A program made the translations under genes and the position numbers. Below the pieces are notes generated by a model. That model was not told the DNA's origin. It did no database searches and was given only the letters and a program-made list of their open reading frames with translations. Of a stretch of DNA of 64,000 bases, positions 42,545 to 51,090 are shown piece after piece (the first letter of the stretch is position 1; every line of letters begins with the position of its first letter). Source of the stretch: Bog-756 sp963845485 (GTDB lineage Bacteria > Actinomycetota > Acidimicrobiia > Acidimicrobiales > RAAP-2); assembly GCA_963845485.1 (NCBI GenBank), contig CAWJSI010000013.1, positions 1 through 64,000 on the forward strand, in the 5' to 3' direction.

Positions 42545-43483
42545 ATGAGCAACGACAGGGGCCCACGACGCGTGGCCTCGGTGTCGCGAACCATCGGGAG
42601 GTTGTGCGTGGTTGCTCTGGCCGTTGCGTTGAGTGTCGTTGTCCTGTTGCTGGGAGTCCTGGTGGCGGGCCTCTTGCGTAGTCATGCGGACATTCTCAAG
42701 GCACTGCACGATCTTGGTGTTGGCGTCGGTGAGCCAGGGTCGACCGAGGGGCACCGGCACCGAGATACCCACCCGGGTTCGCCGACCGGTTCGGGCGACA
42801 GCAGTTCGGTACGGGTTCCGCTGACCATCGGCGCCCCGTTGCCCGGCGAGCGGAACTCGACTTCTGCTCCCCCCATCGCCGGGTCGACGCCGCGGGGCGA
42901 CGCGCTGGCGATCACCGTGACCGGAGGTGACAATCTGACTCTGCTGGCCTTCCTCTCGTCGGGTTGTTCCACCTGTGCCGGCTTTTGGCAGGCGTTCGTG
43001 AGCCACGACCAGCTGGGCCTTCCTGCCGGCACGCGTCTGGTGGTGGTGACCAAAGGGCCCGACATGGAGATTCCCGGTGAGGTGGCCGCCCTGGCTCCGA
43101 CCGGACTGCCTGTGATCATGTCGACGGAAGCCTGGGGTGACTATGAAGTCCCCGGTTCACCCTTTTTCGTCCTCGTGGAGGGATCGTCGGGGCGTCGGAT
43201 CGGCGAGGGCGTGGCCAACCACATCGGCCAGGTGGTCGAGCTGGTGCGGCGGGCACAGTCGGACGCCCACGTGTTCTCGATCGGCAGTCGTAGCCGCGGT
43301 CTGGTCGATGGCCTCGACGGCCCCGAGCGGGAGCTGGACAACGACCGCGAACTCATCGACGCCGGCATCCTGCCTGGCGATCCGAGCCTCTACCCGGCGT
43401 CCCTCGACGAGGTCTACGGGCGAGCGGCGAGTGGCGACGGACGAGGAGAGGCGGTACGACCGTCTGTCACTCGGGCCGGTTGA
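42545..43483 (+). CDS. MauD-like thioredoxin-fold membrane protein
   Basis: 312 aa. A transmembrane helix (about residues 21-44), a Ser/Thr/Gly-rich linker and a thioredoxin-like domain from about 115, with the redox pair Cys141-Ser-Thr-Cys144 in LTLLAFLSSGCSTCAGFW and VPGSPFFVLVEG as the cis-Pro region. MauD-type proteins are disulfide isomerases needed to mature the methylamine dehydrogenase light chain. First gene of a cluster with MauE-like, MauA-like and CcdA-like products, so its substrate is probably the Cys-rich exported protein. Confidence 0.82.
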   Translation: MSNDRGPRRVASVSRTIGRLCVVALAVALSVVVLLLGVLVAGLLRSHADILKALHDLGVGVGEPGSTEGHRHRDTHPGSPTGSGDSSSVRVPLTIGAPLPGERNSTSAPPIAGSTPRGDALAITVTGGDNLTLLAFLSSGCSTCAGFWQAFVSHDQLGLPAGTRLVVVTKGPDMEIPGEVAALAPTGLPVIMSTEAWGDYEVPGSPFFVLVEGSSGRRIGEGVANHIGQVVELVRRAQSDAHVFSIGSRSRGLVDGLDGPERELDNDRELIDAGILPGDPSLYPASLDEVYGRAASGDGRGEAVRPSVTRAG

Positions 43484-43994
43484 CATGGCCGTTCTGAAGG
43501 CGCACGGCATCGAGGCGCCACTGCCTCCCGGATTCGAGGGGCGCATCGTCATCCGTCCGGCCATCGGCCGTGAGGTTCCCTACCCGGTGGCCAACTTCTC
43601 GACGTTCGCGCTCCCAGTCGACGTGGGCGACTTCGGAAGCGGTGCCGTCAACCTGATGGAGCCCTCCGATATCTTCGCCACCCTGTTTGAGTACGGCCCC
43701 GAGAGCGTCGGCCGGCCGCTCTTCGCCCGCCAGGGCATGCCTCGGACGCTCGCCGCTACCGACTTCCGTCCGTATCTCCTGCGGCGGGGCCTGAATGGCC
43801 AGTCGGGATCCCAGTGGTTCTTCACCGAGGCGGGACGGCCCTTCACCCTGTACGTGGTGCTCGGTAGCCACATCCAACGCAACACGCTGGTGCCGCGGGT
43901 CAATGCGTTGATCGGCAGCGTCACTATCAGTCCGAACGCCCCCGGGGCCACCACGTCGTTTGCCACCACCTCGGGAGGTACCCGATGGAACTGA
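43431..43994 (+). CDS. Conserved hypothetical protein of the Mau-like cluster
   Basis: 187 aa from GTG 43431; ATG at 43485 is an alternative directly after the previous stop. It has no signal peptide. Recognisable segments are PSDIFATLFEYGPESVG, MPRTLAATDFRPYLLRRGL, SGSQWFFTEAGRPFTLYVVL and an NALIGSVTISP end. It overlaps the MauD-like gene upstream and the MauE-like gene downstream (10 nt). It may be a cytoplasmic partner of the maturation system; no function is established. Confidence 0.75.
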   Translation: MATDEERRYDRLSLGPVDMAVLKAHGIEAPLPPGFEGRIVIRPAIGREVPYPVANFSTFALPVDVGDFGSGAVNLMEPSDIFATLFEYGPESVGRPLFARQGMPRTLAATDFRPYLLRRGLNGQSGSQWFFTEAGRPFTLYVVLGSHIQRNTLVPRVNALIGSVTISPNAPGATTSFATTSGGTRWN

Positions 43995-44551
43995 TCGGTA
44001 TCTATCTGATGGGCTGCGGTCTCCTGGTGGTGGCCGGCGTCGTCAAGGCCGTGCGGCCTGATGACACGGCCAGGGCTCTCGCCTCGGCGACGGCCATTCC
44101 TCTGGGCTCCATGCGCGTTCTGGTGCGGTTGGGCTCGATCGGCGAAGTGGCCGTGGGTCTTACCGCGCTGATCGCCCCCCGGCCGTGGTCGGCCGGGTTG
44201 GTGGCCGTGTCCTACGCCGCCTTTGCCGTCTTCGTCGTCTACGCACGGTCGACCGGTGGGGCCATCGCCAGCTGCGGGTGTTTCGGCACACCCGACACCC
44301 CTGCCACCGCCCTGCACGGCCTGATCGATGCCGCCCTTGCCGTGTCCGCGGCCGTCGTGGCGTGGTCGGCTCCGGCGTCGGGAACGATGGCCGGCATCCT
44401 GTCGGGTCAACCCGGTACGGGCATCCCGCTCGTGGCGGTCAGCGCAATCGGCGCATGGTTGGTCTATCTGGCCATATCGGTGATGGCGGCGTTGCGGGCC
44501 GCCCGCACGCTGACCGGAATCACCTTCGACCGACCCTCCCGTACCTCATGA
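43985..44551 (+). CDS. MauE-like (DoxX-type) membrane protein
   Basis: 188 aa with four hydrophobic helices (about residues 4-22, 60-88, 98-122 and 145-165). The central SCGCFG motif in ASCGCFGTPDTPAT is the signature of MauE-type proteins, which with MauD supply disulfides for methylamine dehydrogenase maturation. GGGAGG precedes the ATG, which overlaps the previous stop; the stop overlaps the next start by ATGA. Position and motif both tie it to the adjacent Cys-rich Tat protein. Confidence 0.83.
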   Translation: MELIGIYLMGCGLLVVAGVVKAVRPDDTARALASATAIPLGSMRVLVRLGSIGEVAVGLTALIAPRPWSAGLVAVSYAAFAVFVVYARSTGGAIASCGCFGTPDTPATALHGLIDAALAVSAAVVAWSAPASGTMAGILSGQPGTGIPLVAVSAIGAWLVYLAISVMAALRAARTLTGITFDRPSRTS

Positions 44552-45954
44552 GCGTCACCCTGGTCGAACGGGCATCGAGCTTTCTCGGGACGCGACTGTC
44601 CCGGCGGAGCTTCATCAACCGCTCTGCGTATGCCGGAAGTGCGGTGGCCATCGGGTCCGGAGTGGATCTCGTGCTCCGACCGGGGACGGCCTACGGGCTC
44701 GTCTGCAACTGCGGCAACAGCAACTGTGGTTGTGGTTCCACGTGTTGTGCCGGGTTCACCGAGTTCTGCTGCTCGGTGAACGGTGGTTACAACTACTGTC
44801 CCACCAATACCGTGATGGGTGGCTGGTGGAAGGCCGACAACTCCTCGTTCTGTGGTGGGCCTCGTTACTACATGGACTGCAATGCCACCTGCCAGTGCTC
44901 GACGGGATGTGGGAACGGGTGGGGGTTCTGCGAGCCGGGATGCGACGGCGTGTCCTGTGGTTGTGGCCCCAACGGTTGCGACTCCTATGTCACGGGTTGT
45001 TTCCAGTTTCGCTACGGCCAGTGCAACCAACAGATCGACTGCATCGGCCGCATCGTCTGTCGGGTGGTGGCGTGCGTGCCGCCCTGGGAGATCGATCCCA
45101 CCTGCACGACCACCAACGCCCAGGACAACTCGACGGCCGAACAGAACGCCGCCTGTTGGACCACAGCGTTCCCGACGCCGAACCCGGGTCCGTGTGCCTC
45201 CCCCCTCACCAACTGTCAGGTGGTGGGGATGGCGGCGAGCTCCGACGGGGCTGGCTACGGCATGGTCACGTCGTTCGGTCGGATGCTGGCCTACGGGGAT
45301 TTCCCATCGGATGGCGACGAGTCGGGAGCGTCCCTGGCCAAGCCCATGGTGGGGATCGCTCCGCGCCGCTCCGGTGGCTACTACCTGGTGGCCAGCGACG
45401 GAGGCATCTTCACGTTCGGCGGGGCACCGTTCTACGGGTCGATGGGCGGCCAGCACCTCAACCAACCCATGGTGGGCATGGCCGCCACCCCCTCGGGCAA
45501 CGGCTACTGGACGGTGGCCACCGACGGAGGCATCTTCACCTTCGGCGATGCCCAGTTCTACGGGTCGATGGGCGGCCAGCACCTCAACCAACCCATCGTG
45601 GGCATGGCCGCCACCCCGTCGGGCCGGGGGTACTGGTGTGTGGCCACCGACGGAGGCATCTTCACCTTCGGCGATGCCCAGTTCTACGGGTCGATGGGCG
45701 GCCAGCACCTCAACCAACCCATCGTGGGCATGGCCGCTACCCCGTCGGGTCGGGGGTACTGGTGTGTGGCCTCCGACGGCGGGATCTTCTCGTTCGGGGA
45801 CGCCCAGTTCTACGGGTCGATGGGCGGCCAGCACCTCAATCAACCCATCGCCTCGATGGCGTCGCCCCCCACCAACCAGGGGTACTGGCTGGTGGCACGG
45901 GACGGTGGGATCTTCACGTTCAATACGCCGTTCTATGGATCGGCGGCGTCGTGA
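44548..45954 (+). CDS. Tat-exported Cys-rich MauA-like protein with six-repeat C-terminus
   Basis: 468 aa. A twin-arginine signal RRSFINRSAYAG starts at residue 19, with a hydrophobic stretch to about 50. Residues 53-223 contain 28 cysteines, and the segment CCSVNGGYNYCPTNTVMGGWW (split by one residue from the limits here) followed by RYYMDCNATCQC resembles the CPxGT-x6-W and YRDCCG segments of the methylamine dehydrogenase light chain; Trp93, Trp94, Trp125 and Trp180 are candidates for cofactor-like roles. From 227 follow six GYW/FGDA repeats. It is coupled by ATGA to MauE. No dehydrogenase large subunit is near, so catalysis is unproven. Confidence 0.82.
   Translation: MSVTLVERASSFLGTRLSRRSFINRSAYAGSAVAIGSGVDLVLRPGTAYGLVCNCGNSNCGCGSTCCAGFTEFCCSVNGGYNYCPTNTVMGGWWKADNSSFCGGPRYYMDCNATCQCSTGCGNGWGFCEPGCDGVSCGCGPNGCDSYVTGCFQFRYGQCNQQIDCIGRIVCRVVACVPPWEIDPTCTTTNAQDNSTAEQNAACWTTAFPTPNPGPCASPLTNCQVVGMAASSDGAGYGMVTSFGRMLAYGDFPSDGDESGASLAKPMVGIAPRRSGGYYLVASDGGIFTFGGAPFYGSMGGQHLNQPMVGMAATPSGNGYWTVATDGGIFTFGDAQFYGSMGGQHLNQPIVGMAATPSGRGYWCVATDGGIFTFGDAQFYGSMGGQHLNQPIVGMAATPSGRGYWCVASDGGIFSFGDAQFYGSMGGQHLNQPIASMASPPTNQGYWLVARDGGIFTFNTPFYGSAAS
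45253..45951 (+). repeat. Six-unit GYW/FGDA repeat region of the Cys-rich protein
   Basis: The first unit is degenerate and starts GYGMV; four units share SMGGQHLNQ; the last is truncated after FNTPFYGS. Some units read GYWCV, adding two cysteines that are absent from the other repeat proteins. Confidence 0.85.
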
Positions 45955-46045
45955 CCCCATGGGCGGTAGCCAACCTTCGGGCACCACGTGCGGCCGGAGG
46001 GGTGGTCACTCCTACTCGCAACCGACACCGATTGGGAAGGATCCG

Positions 46046-46891
46046 ATGAGCGTCTGCATCTTGTTGGTGTGTGCCGTGGTCGGCGTAGCCGCGGCCGTTC
46101 GTTCGACGTGGTCGCCGTGCGGTCTGTCCATGCTCTCCACGATCACGCCACTCAGCGAGAGGGCGAGGGGCCACTCCTACCGGGCCACGTCGGCGTGGTT
46201 CGTGGCCGGTGCCACGGCGGGCGGCGTGAGCCTCGGCCTCGCCATGGCCGGACTGTCCGCAGTGGTACGGAGCTTCCATCCCGGTGCGGTAGTGGTCGGT
46301 GCCCTCGCCCTGGCCGCCAGCCTGGTGGCGGCGGTCTCCGACTCCGGTCTCGCCGGCGTACGGCTGCCTTACCACCGCCGTCAGGTCAACGAGCGCTGGC
46401 TCGACCACTTTCGCCCGTCGATCTACGGCCTCGGGTTCGGTTGGCAGATCGGGACCGGCGTGGCCACGTACATCACGTCAGCCGGGGTCTATCTGATGGT
46501 CGTGCTCGGCGCGCTGGCCGGTCACCCTCTGGCCGCCTTGGGCGTGGGGACCGGCTTCGGGTTGCTCCGGGGGACCGCCGTCCTCCTCACGCGCCGCCTG
46601 ACCGATCCCTCGTTGCTCCGGGAATTCCACCGCCGGTTCCTCGCCATCGGCCCCCGGGTGGGTCGGGTGTTGGTCGGGGTCGAAGTGGGCGGTGCCGTCG
46701 TGATCACGCTGCGTCTTGGCTCGCTGTCCCCGGCCGGTGTGATTATCCCCGTCGTGGCCGTCGCTGTGGCTGTCGCCGTCGCTGCCGCGGCATCGGCCGC
46801 CCGACGCCACACCCTGGGATCACCTCGGCCGGGCCCGTCGCGTCCGCGGCCGTCGGACGCAGTGGCCGAACCGGCCATGGCCTCGGAGTGA
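46046..46891 (+). CDS. CcdA/DsbD-like membrane protein of the Mau-like cluster
   Basis: 281 aa with about six to seven transmembrane helices. The opening STWSPCGLSMLSTITPLSER has the Pro-Cys within a helix used by CcdA/DsbD electron carriers to move reducing power across the membrane; a second Cys pair is not evident, making a strict CcdA role less certain. GGGAAGG precedes the ATG. The C-terminus is a disordered Pro/Ser-rich tail. It closes the cluster and could recharge the MauD-like thioredoxin. Confidence 0.65.
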   Translation: MSVCILLVCAVVGVAAAVRSTWSPCGLSMLSTITPLSERARGHSYRATSAWFVAGATAGGVSLGLAMAGLSAVVRSFHPGAVVVGALALAASLVAAVSDSGLAGVRLPYHRRQVNERWLDHFRPSIYGLGFGWQIGTGVATYITSAGVYLMVVLGALAGHPLAALGVGTGFGLLRGTAVLLTRRLTDPSLLREFHRRFLAIGPRVGRVLVGVEVGGAVVITLRLGSLSPAGVIIPVVAVAVAVAVAAAASAARRHTLGSPRPGPSRPRPSDAVAEPAMASE

Positions 46892-46926
46892 ACTAACCGG
46901 AGGTGGGGGAGGCTGCCACTGGCCTT

Positions 46927-47982
46927 TCAGTCCTCGTCCGTCACTCCCGATGAGGGGATGGAGGGGACAGGCACCGGTGTGGGCCCGTCATCGATGGTCT
47001 CTGCTGATCCCGGATCCAACGATCCCGTCGGTGCCGGGGCGGCACCGTCCGCGATGCCGTGCCGCCACCGCTGGAGGGGGCCGATTCGGCTGACGAGCAG
47101 GATGATTCCGACTACGGCCAGGGCCACGCCCGCCCACTGGACGAGGAGGGAGCCCAGGTGACCGTCCTCCCCCAACCAGAGATGTTCGTCGAGGAACCGC
47201 TCGATACCCCAGAGCACCATCCCCACACCGAGGACGATGCCCGCCGGGGGCAGAGGGATCGAATCCGATTTGCCGGTGACGCCGGAGTCGAGGCTGGAGC
47301 CTGGTTCGGCGTCACCAGCCACCTCGCCGTCATCAGCAGCGCCGGGGTCGGCGCCGAAGTCGACGTCGGCGAGGGCCGGAACCGGTTGTGGCGCCGGTTG
47401 TGGGGCTGCATTGCGCAGCCATCGCTCGACCAGCAACAGGATGCCGAAGATCGTGAAGTCCTCGATGGCTTGGAAGATGGGTACCGGTAGCCGCCTGCCC
47501 GCCTGCCCGGCGTAGTACATCCCGAACCACTGGTTGGTGGGGTGACCGCCACCGGCCACCATGAGTTGCGGGCCGAGGAGGCGCCCGATACCCCAACAGG
47601 CCATCAGAACCGGGGCCATCAGATCGGCGAACCGGAGGCCGGGGAGTTCGGGGCACCGGCGACGGGTGCTGACGATAGCCACCGGCACGGCGAACAGGAG
47701 TCCGCCGAAGGACGACAGGCCACCCTGCCAGATGGCGAAGATCTGGCCGGGGTGGGCGGAGTAGTAGGAGAGATTGGACACCACATGGAGGGCGCGTGCG
47801 CCCACGATGGCGGCAACGATGACCCAGACGAACATTCCCGTCACCCACTGCCAGGGATAGCCGGCTCGGCGTAGTCGACGTTCGGTGTAGCGGAGGCCGA
47901 ACCAGAAGGTGAGTGCCAGTCCGATGCCATAGGTGTGGACCTCGAGGAACCACACGTGGAACGCGACGGGGATCGGTCTCAT
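46927..47982 (-). CDS. lgt: Prolipoprotein diacylglyceryl transferase-like membrane protein
   Basis: 351 aa from ATG 47982. It has about six helices. VHTYGIGLALTFWFGL, IVGARALHVVSN, IFAIWQGGLSSFGGLL and ACWGIGRLLGPQL follow the order of Lgt motifs (canonical G-x-R-x2-Y, WxGGxSxHGG, GRIGNFxNGE), but the His and GNF-NGE signature is altered, so it may be a divergent paralogue. A disordered C-terminal extension of about 100 residues is polar and acidic. Confidence 0.65.
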   Translation of the reverse strand: MRPIPVAFHVWFLEVHTYGIGLALTFWFGLRYTERRLRRAGYPWQWVTGMFVWVIVAAIVGARALHVVSNLSYYSAHPGQIFAIWQGGLSSFGGLLFAVPVAIVSTRRRCPELPGLRFADLMAPVLMACWGIGRLLGPQLMVAGGGHPTNQWFGMYYAGQAGRRLPVPIFQAIEDFTIFGILLLVERWLRNAAPQPAPQPVPALADVDFGADPGAADDGEVAGDAEPGSSLDSGVTGKSDSIPLPPAGIVLGVGMVLWGIERFLDEHLWLGEDGHLGSLLVQWAGVALAVVGIILLVSRIGPLQRWRHGIADGAAPAPTGSLDPGSAETIDDGPTPVPVPSIPSSGVTDED

Positions 47983-48116
47983 GGCGAGGGCGGTGTCATG
48001 GTCGAAGGGTGCCTGATCGGAGACGCAGTCGGCACTTCCAGTATGCCCCAGGCGACCGTTAGGGTGGCACCGGGCCCACCAACGGGGCAGGGCCGGCGCC
48101 ACCAGATGGGGGAACC

Positions 48117-48914
48117 ATGCGAGACCTAGCCGGCACTGTGGCCATCGTCACCGGCGGAGGATCGGGGATCGGCCTGGCCACCGCCACCCGATTGGCCGGG
48201 ATGGGCGTGTCGGTGGCTGTCGTCGATCGGGACCTGGCCTCGGCCGAGGAGGCCGCTTCCGCCATCGGGGGGATCGCCCTGCAGGCGGATGTGGGCCTCC
48301 CCGAGGTGTGGCCCGGCATCGTCGTTGAGGTCACCGAACGCCTCGGTGGAATCGACCTCGCCCATCTGAATGCCGGAGTGATGACCGGCGAGGCCGACAT
48401 CACGGCGCTGAGCGACGATGCCTACCGGAGGGTCCTCTCGGTGAACGTGGACGGCGTGGTCTTCGGCCTGCGTTCGTTGGTCCCCGCCTTGGCCGCCCGA
48501 GGCGGCGGTGCCATAGTCGTAACCGCTTCTCTGGCCGGCCTCATCGGCTTCTCGCCCGACCCGATCTACTGTCTGACCAAGCATGCGGTGGTGGGCCTGG
48601 TTCGTTCGGTCGTGCCCCAGTTGACCGACCAGAACATCACCATCAACGCCGTCTGCCCCAGCATCGTCGATACGCCCCTCATCGGGGAAAGTCGCGGCCT
48701 GCTCGAGGCCAGCGGGTTCCCGCTCATTGATCCGGACACGGTCTCGGCCGCTGTGGTCGAATGTCTGGCCGGCGACGAGACCGGGGATGCCATGGTCGTC
48801 CAGGCCGGTCGGGAGCCGCTGCCCTACCGGTTCGCCCGGCCTCCTGGGCCCCGAGCCGGAGGGACCGTGGGTCAGCTACCGCCCGAGGAGTTCACCGCCC
48901 ACGATCAGGGATGA
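48117..48914 (+). CDS. Short-chain dehydrogenase (SDR)
   Basis: 265 aa. Nucleotide motif VTGGGSGIGLATAT (about residues 11-24), NAG motif in HLNAGVM, catalytic Ser in TASLAGLIG and Tyr in YCLTKHAVVGL (Tyr-x3-Lys). The C-terminal 35 residues are an extension with Pro/Gly. A substrate cannot be inferred. ATG with GGGGG upstream. Confidence 0.88.
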   Translation: MRDLAGTVAIVTGGGSGIGLATATRLAGMGVSVAVVDRDLASAEEAASAIGGIALQADVGLPEVWPGIVVEVTERLGGIDLAHLNAGVMTGEADITALSDDAYRRVLSVNVDGVVFGLRSLVPALAARGGGAIVVTASLAGLIGFSPDPIYCLTKHAVVGLVRSVVPQLTDQNITINAVCPSIVDTPLIGESRGLLEASGFPLIDPDTVSAAVVECLAGDETGDAMVVQAGREPLPYRFARPPGPRAGGTVGQLPPEEFTAHDQG

Positions 48915-48973
48915 ATCGGGTCGCTCCCGATAGCCCCACCGTTTGGGAAAGCGTGAGGCGTTGGGAAGTCGGC

Positions 48974-50188
48974 TCAGCCGACGCGGCCGGCGCCGACGAA
49001 GTTGCCACTCGTGCGCACTCCGGTTTCCCACACCACGGCACCGGTGAAGGGGGCCTCGATCATGGTGCCGCCACCGAGGTACATGGCGACGTGCTCCGAA
49101 CCACCGGGACCGTAGAAGAGCAGGTCACCGGCTTGGATGTCGGCCAGCGGGATGTGGGTGGTGGCCGCGTACTGAGCCCCTGACGTCCGAGGGAGGGAGA
49201 TTCCGGCCTGGGCGAACGACCATTGGACGAGGCCCGAGCAGTCGAAGCCGACCCCGGGCGTCTCGCCACCCCATACGTACGGAACGCGGAGCTGACTCTC
49301 GGCGGCCTGGATGGCCCCACCGATGCCGGCGGGCACCGGTGGCGGCGGGGAGGTCGGCACGGCCGTGGCGGCCGCCGCACTACCGCCGGAACTCCCGTGG
49401 GTGGTCTGCGCCACCGTCTGCGCGGCAGCCTGAGCCTTCTGGGCCTGTGCCACCTTGGTGTTGAACGCGGCGGCAGCGGCTGCCTTCGCCTGTGCGGCCG
49501 CCGCCTGCTGCTGGGCGATCACGTCGGCCTGGATCTTGGCGTTGACGCTGTTGAGCGTGCTCTTGTACTGCGAATCGAGCTGCTGGGCCGAGTTCTCCGA
49601 GCTCTGCAGGGTGTTGCGGGTGGTGGTGGCCGAAGCCTGCTGCTGTTGGAGCGCGGCCTGGGTGGCCTGGAGCTGAGCCTGGGCGGTGTGCAGGTTGTCG
49701 ATGGTGGTCGTCACGTTGCCGGTGGCGATGGACGAGTACTCCGAACGGATGCCGCTCGTGTTGGGGTTCGACGAGAACATCTGGGTGACCTGGTTGCTCG
49801 TCCCGCTGCTCGTGTAGTCACTGATGGCCTGGGTCCGGAGCTGACTTTGGTCCTTGCTCACCTCGGCCTGATCCTTCGCCTCCTGTTGCTGGTTGGCGGC
49901 GATCTGGCCCTGCAGCTGGGAGAGGTGGTAGTCGGCCGCCTGCACCTGTCCGGTCAGTGACTGCTCTTGGGACTGGATGGCCTGGAGCTTCGACGTCACC
50001 GCCGCCGCCTCGGCCTTGTCGCTCGAAAGTTGATCGGCGCCAGCGGGTCGGGCGGAGGAAATCACCGCAGAGGTGACCCCTAGTAAGGCTGCCAGTGCGA
50101 GTACCGTTAACACCCGTTTGCGAGGTGGTTTCCGGAGGGCAGAGGACGCACGTGGCTCAGACGTCGAGTACTGCTCGGCGTGAGTCAT
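48974..50188 (-). CDS. NlpC/P60 peptidoglycan hydrolase with coiled-coil N-terminus
   Basis: 404 aa. Signal sequence (about residues 24-52), long coiled coil rich in Gln/Ala (about 55-245, for example TSKLQAIQSQEQSLTGQVQA), then NlpC/P60 domain: Cys in GVGFDCSGLVQWSF, His in SEHVAMYLG and polar third residue in IEAPF. It resembles RipA/RipB-like endopeptidases of actinobacteria that cut stem peptides during growth and division. It has its own promoter (50199-50227). Confidence 0.9.
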   Translation of the reverse strand: MTHAEQYSTSEPRASSALRKPPRKRVLTVLALAALLGVTSAVISSARPAGADQLSSDKAEAAAVTSKLQAIQSQEQSLTGQVQAADYHLSQLQGQIAANQQQEAKDQAEVSKDQSQLRTQAISDYTSSGTSNQVTQMFSSNPNTSGIRSEYSSIATGNVTTTIDNLHTAQAQLQATQAALQQQQASATTTRNTLQSSENSAQQLDSQYKSTLNSVNAKIQADVIAQQQAAAAQAKAAAAAAFNTKVAQAQKAQAAAQTVAQTTHGSSGGSAAAATAVPTSPPPPVPAGIGGAIQAAESQLRVPYVWGGETPGVGFDCSGLVQWSFAQAGISLPRTSGAQYAATTHIPLADIQAGDLLFYGPGGSEHVAMYLGGGTMIEAPFTGAVVWETGVRTSGNFVGAGRVG

Positions 50189-50198
50189 ATCGCCCTAC

Positions 50199-50227
50199 TG
50201 TCTAGCCCACCCGAGGGGTCACCACAA
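50199..50227 (-). promoter_or_regulatory. Promoter of the NlpC/P60 gene
   Basis: Minus-strand -35 TTGTGG (50222-50227), 17-bp spacer, -10 TAGACA (50199-50204), with about 5-10 nt to the expected start and a short leader to the ATG at 50188. Confidence 0.5.
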
Positions 50228-50390
50228 GGTACCCCCGCCGAAGTAACCCTCTCACCAGGTCTTATGGTGGACAACGGTGGGACTGCTGGGGCAACGGTCG
50301 AAGGGGCAACTGTCGTTGTCGTGCTGCGTTCGGTCTCGGAGAGACCGCTCGTAGTGACCGTCGAACACCGGCACGGTAGGGTCAAGAGTC

Positions 50391-51083
50391 ATGGGCGAAC
50401 TCATTGAATTCCCAAGTAATGGGACCACCGGTAAGGGCTATATCGCCGCTCCGGAGTCTGGCCCGGAATCCACGGCGGGAATCATCGTGCTCCAGGAGTG
50501 GTGGGGTCTGGTGGACCAGATCACCCGGACCTGCGACCGCTTTGCTGAGGCCGGGTTCACCGCCCTCGCTCCGGACCTCTACCACGGGACCACGGTGCCA
50601 CTGACCGAGCCCGATGAAGCGGGAAAGCAGATGATGGCCCTGTCCATGGACACCGCAGCGAAGGATCTCAGCGGTGCCGTCGACGAGCTGCAGCGCCGGA
50701 CCGGCCGCACCCAGGTGGGCGTTATCGGTTTCTGCATGGGCGGCGGGCTGGCCCTGGTGCTGGCCACGCAGCGCCCCGACGCCGTGAAGGCGGTGGTGCC
50801 CGCGTACGGTCTCATCCCCTGGCCCGACGCGCAGCCCGACTTCGCCGAGCTCGATGCCGCCGTGCTCGGCCACGCGGCCGGCCAGGACGACTACTTCACA
50901 CCCGAGGCGGCCCGGGAGCTCGAGGCGCAGCTGAAGTCACTGGGCAAGGACGTGTCGTTCCACCACTACCCGGATGCGGGCCATGCCTTCTTCAATGAGG
51001 ACCGCCCCGAGGTCCATGACGAGGAGGCGGCCGGGCTCTTGTGGGACCGTTCGATCGCCTTCTTCCGGGACACCCTGGGCTGA
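50391..51083 (+). CDS. Dienelactone hydrolase family protein
   Basis: 230-aa alpha/beta hydrolase. The nucleophile elbow uses Cys in GVIGFCMGGGLAL (about residue 120), the acid is in GQDDYFTPEA and the His in PDAGHAFFNEDRP. Carboxymethylenebutenolidases open dienelactones in aromatic degradation; many paralogues act on other esters. Its stop is 8 nt before the peptidase-like gene. Confidence 0.9.
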   Translation: MGELIEFPSNGTTGKGYIAAPESGPESTAGIIVLQEWWGLVDQITRTCDRFAEAGFTALAPDLYHGTTVPLTEPDEAGKQMMALSMDTAAKDLSGAVDELQRRTGRTQVGVIGFCMGGGLALVLATQRPDAVKAVVPAYGLIPWPDAQPDFAELDAAVLGHAAGQDDYFTPEAARELEAQLKSLGKDVSFHHYPDAGHAFFNEDRPEVHDEEAAGLLWDRSIAFFRDTLG

Positions 51084-51090
51084 GCAGGAC

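Noticed and set aside
50189..50390. ydaO-type c-di-AMP riboswitch upstream of the NlpC/P60 gene
   Set aside because: This position often holds one in actinobacteria, but the conserved core segments are absent and the mapped promoter leaves only a very short leader.
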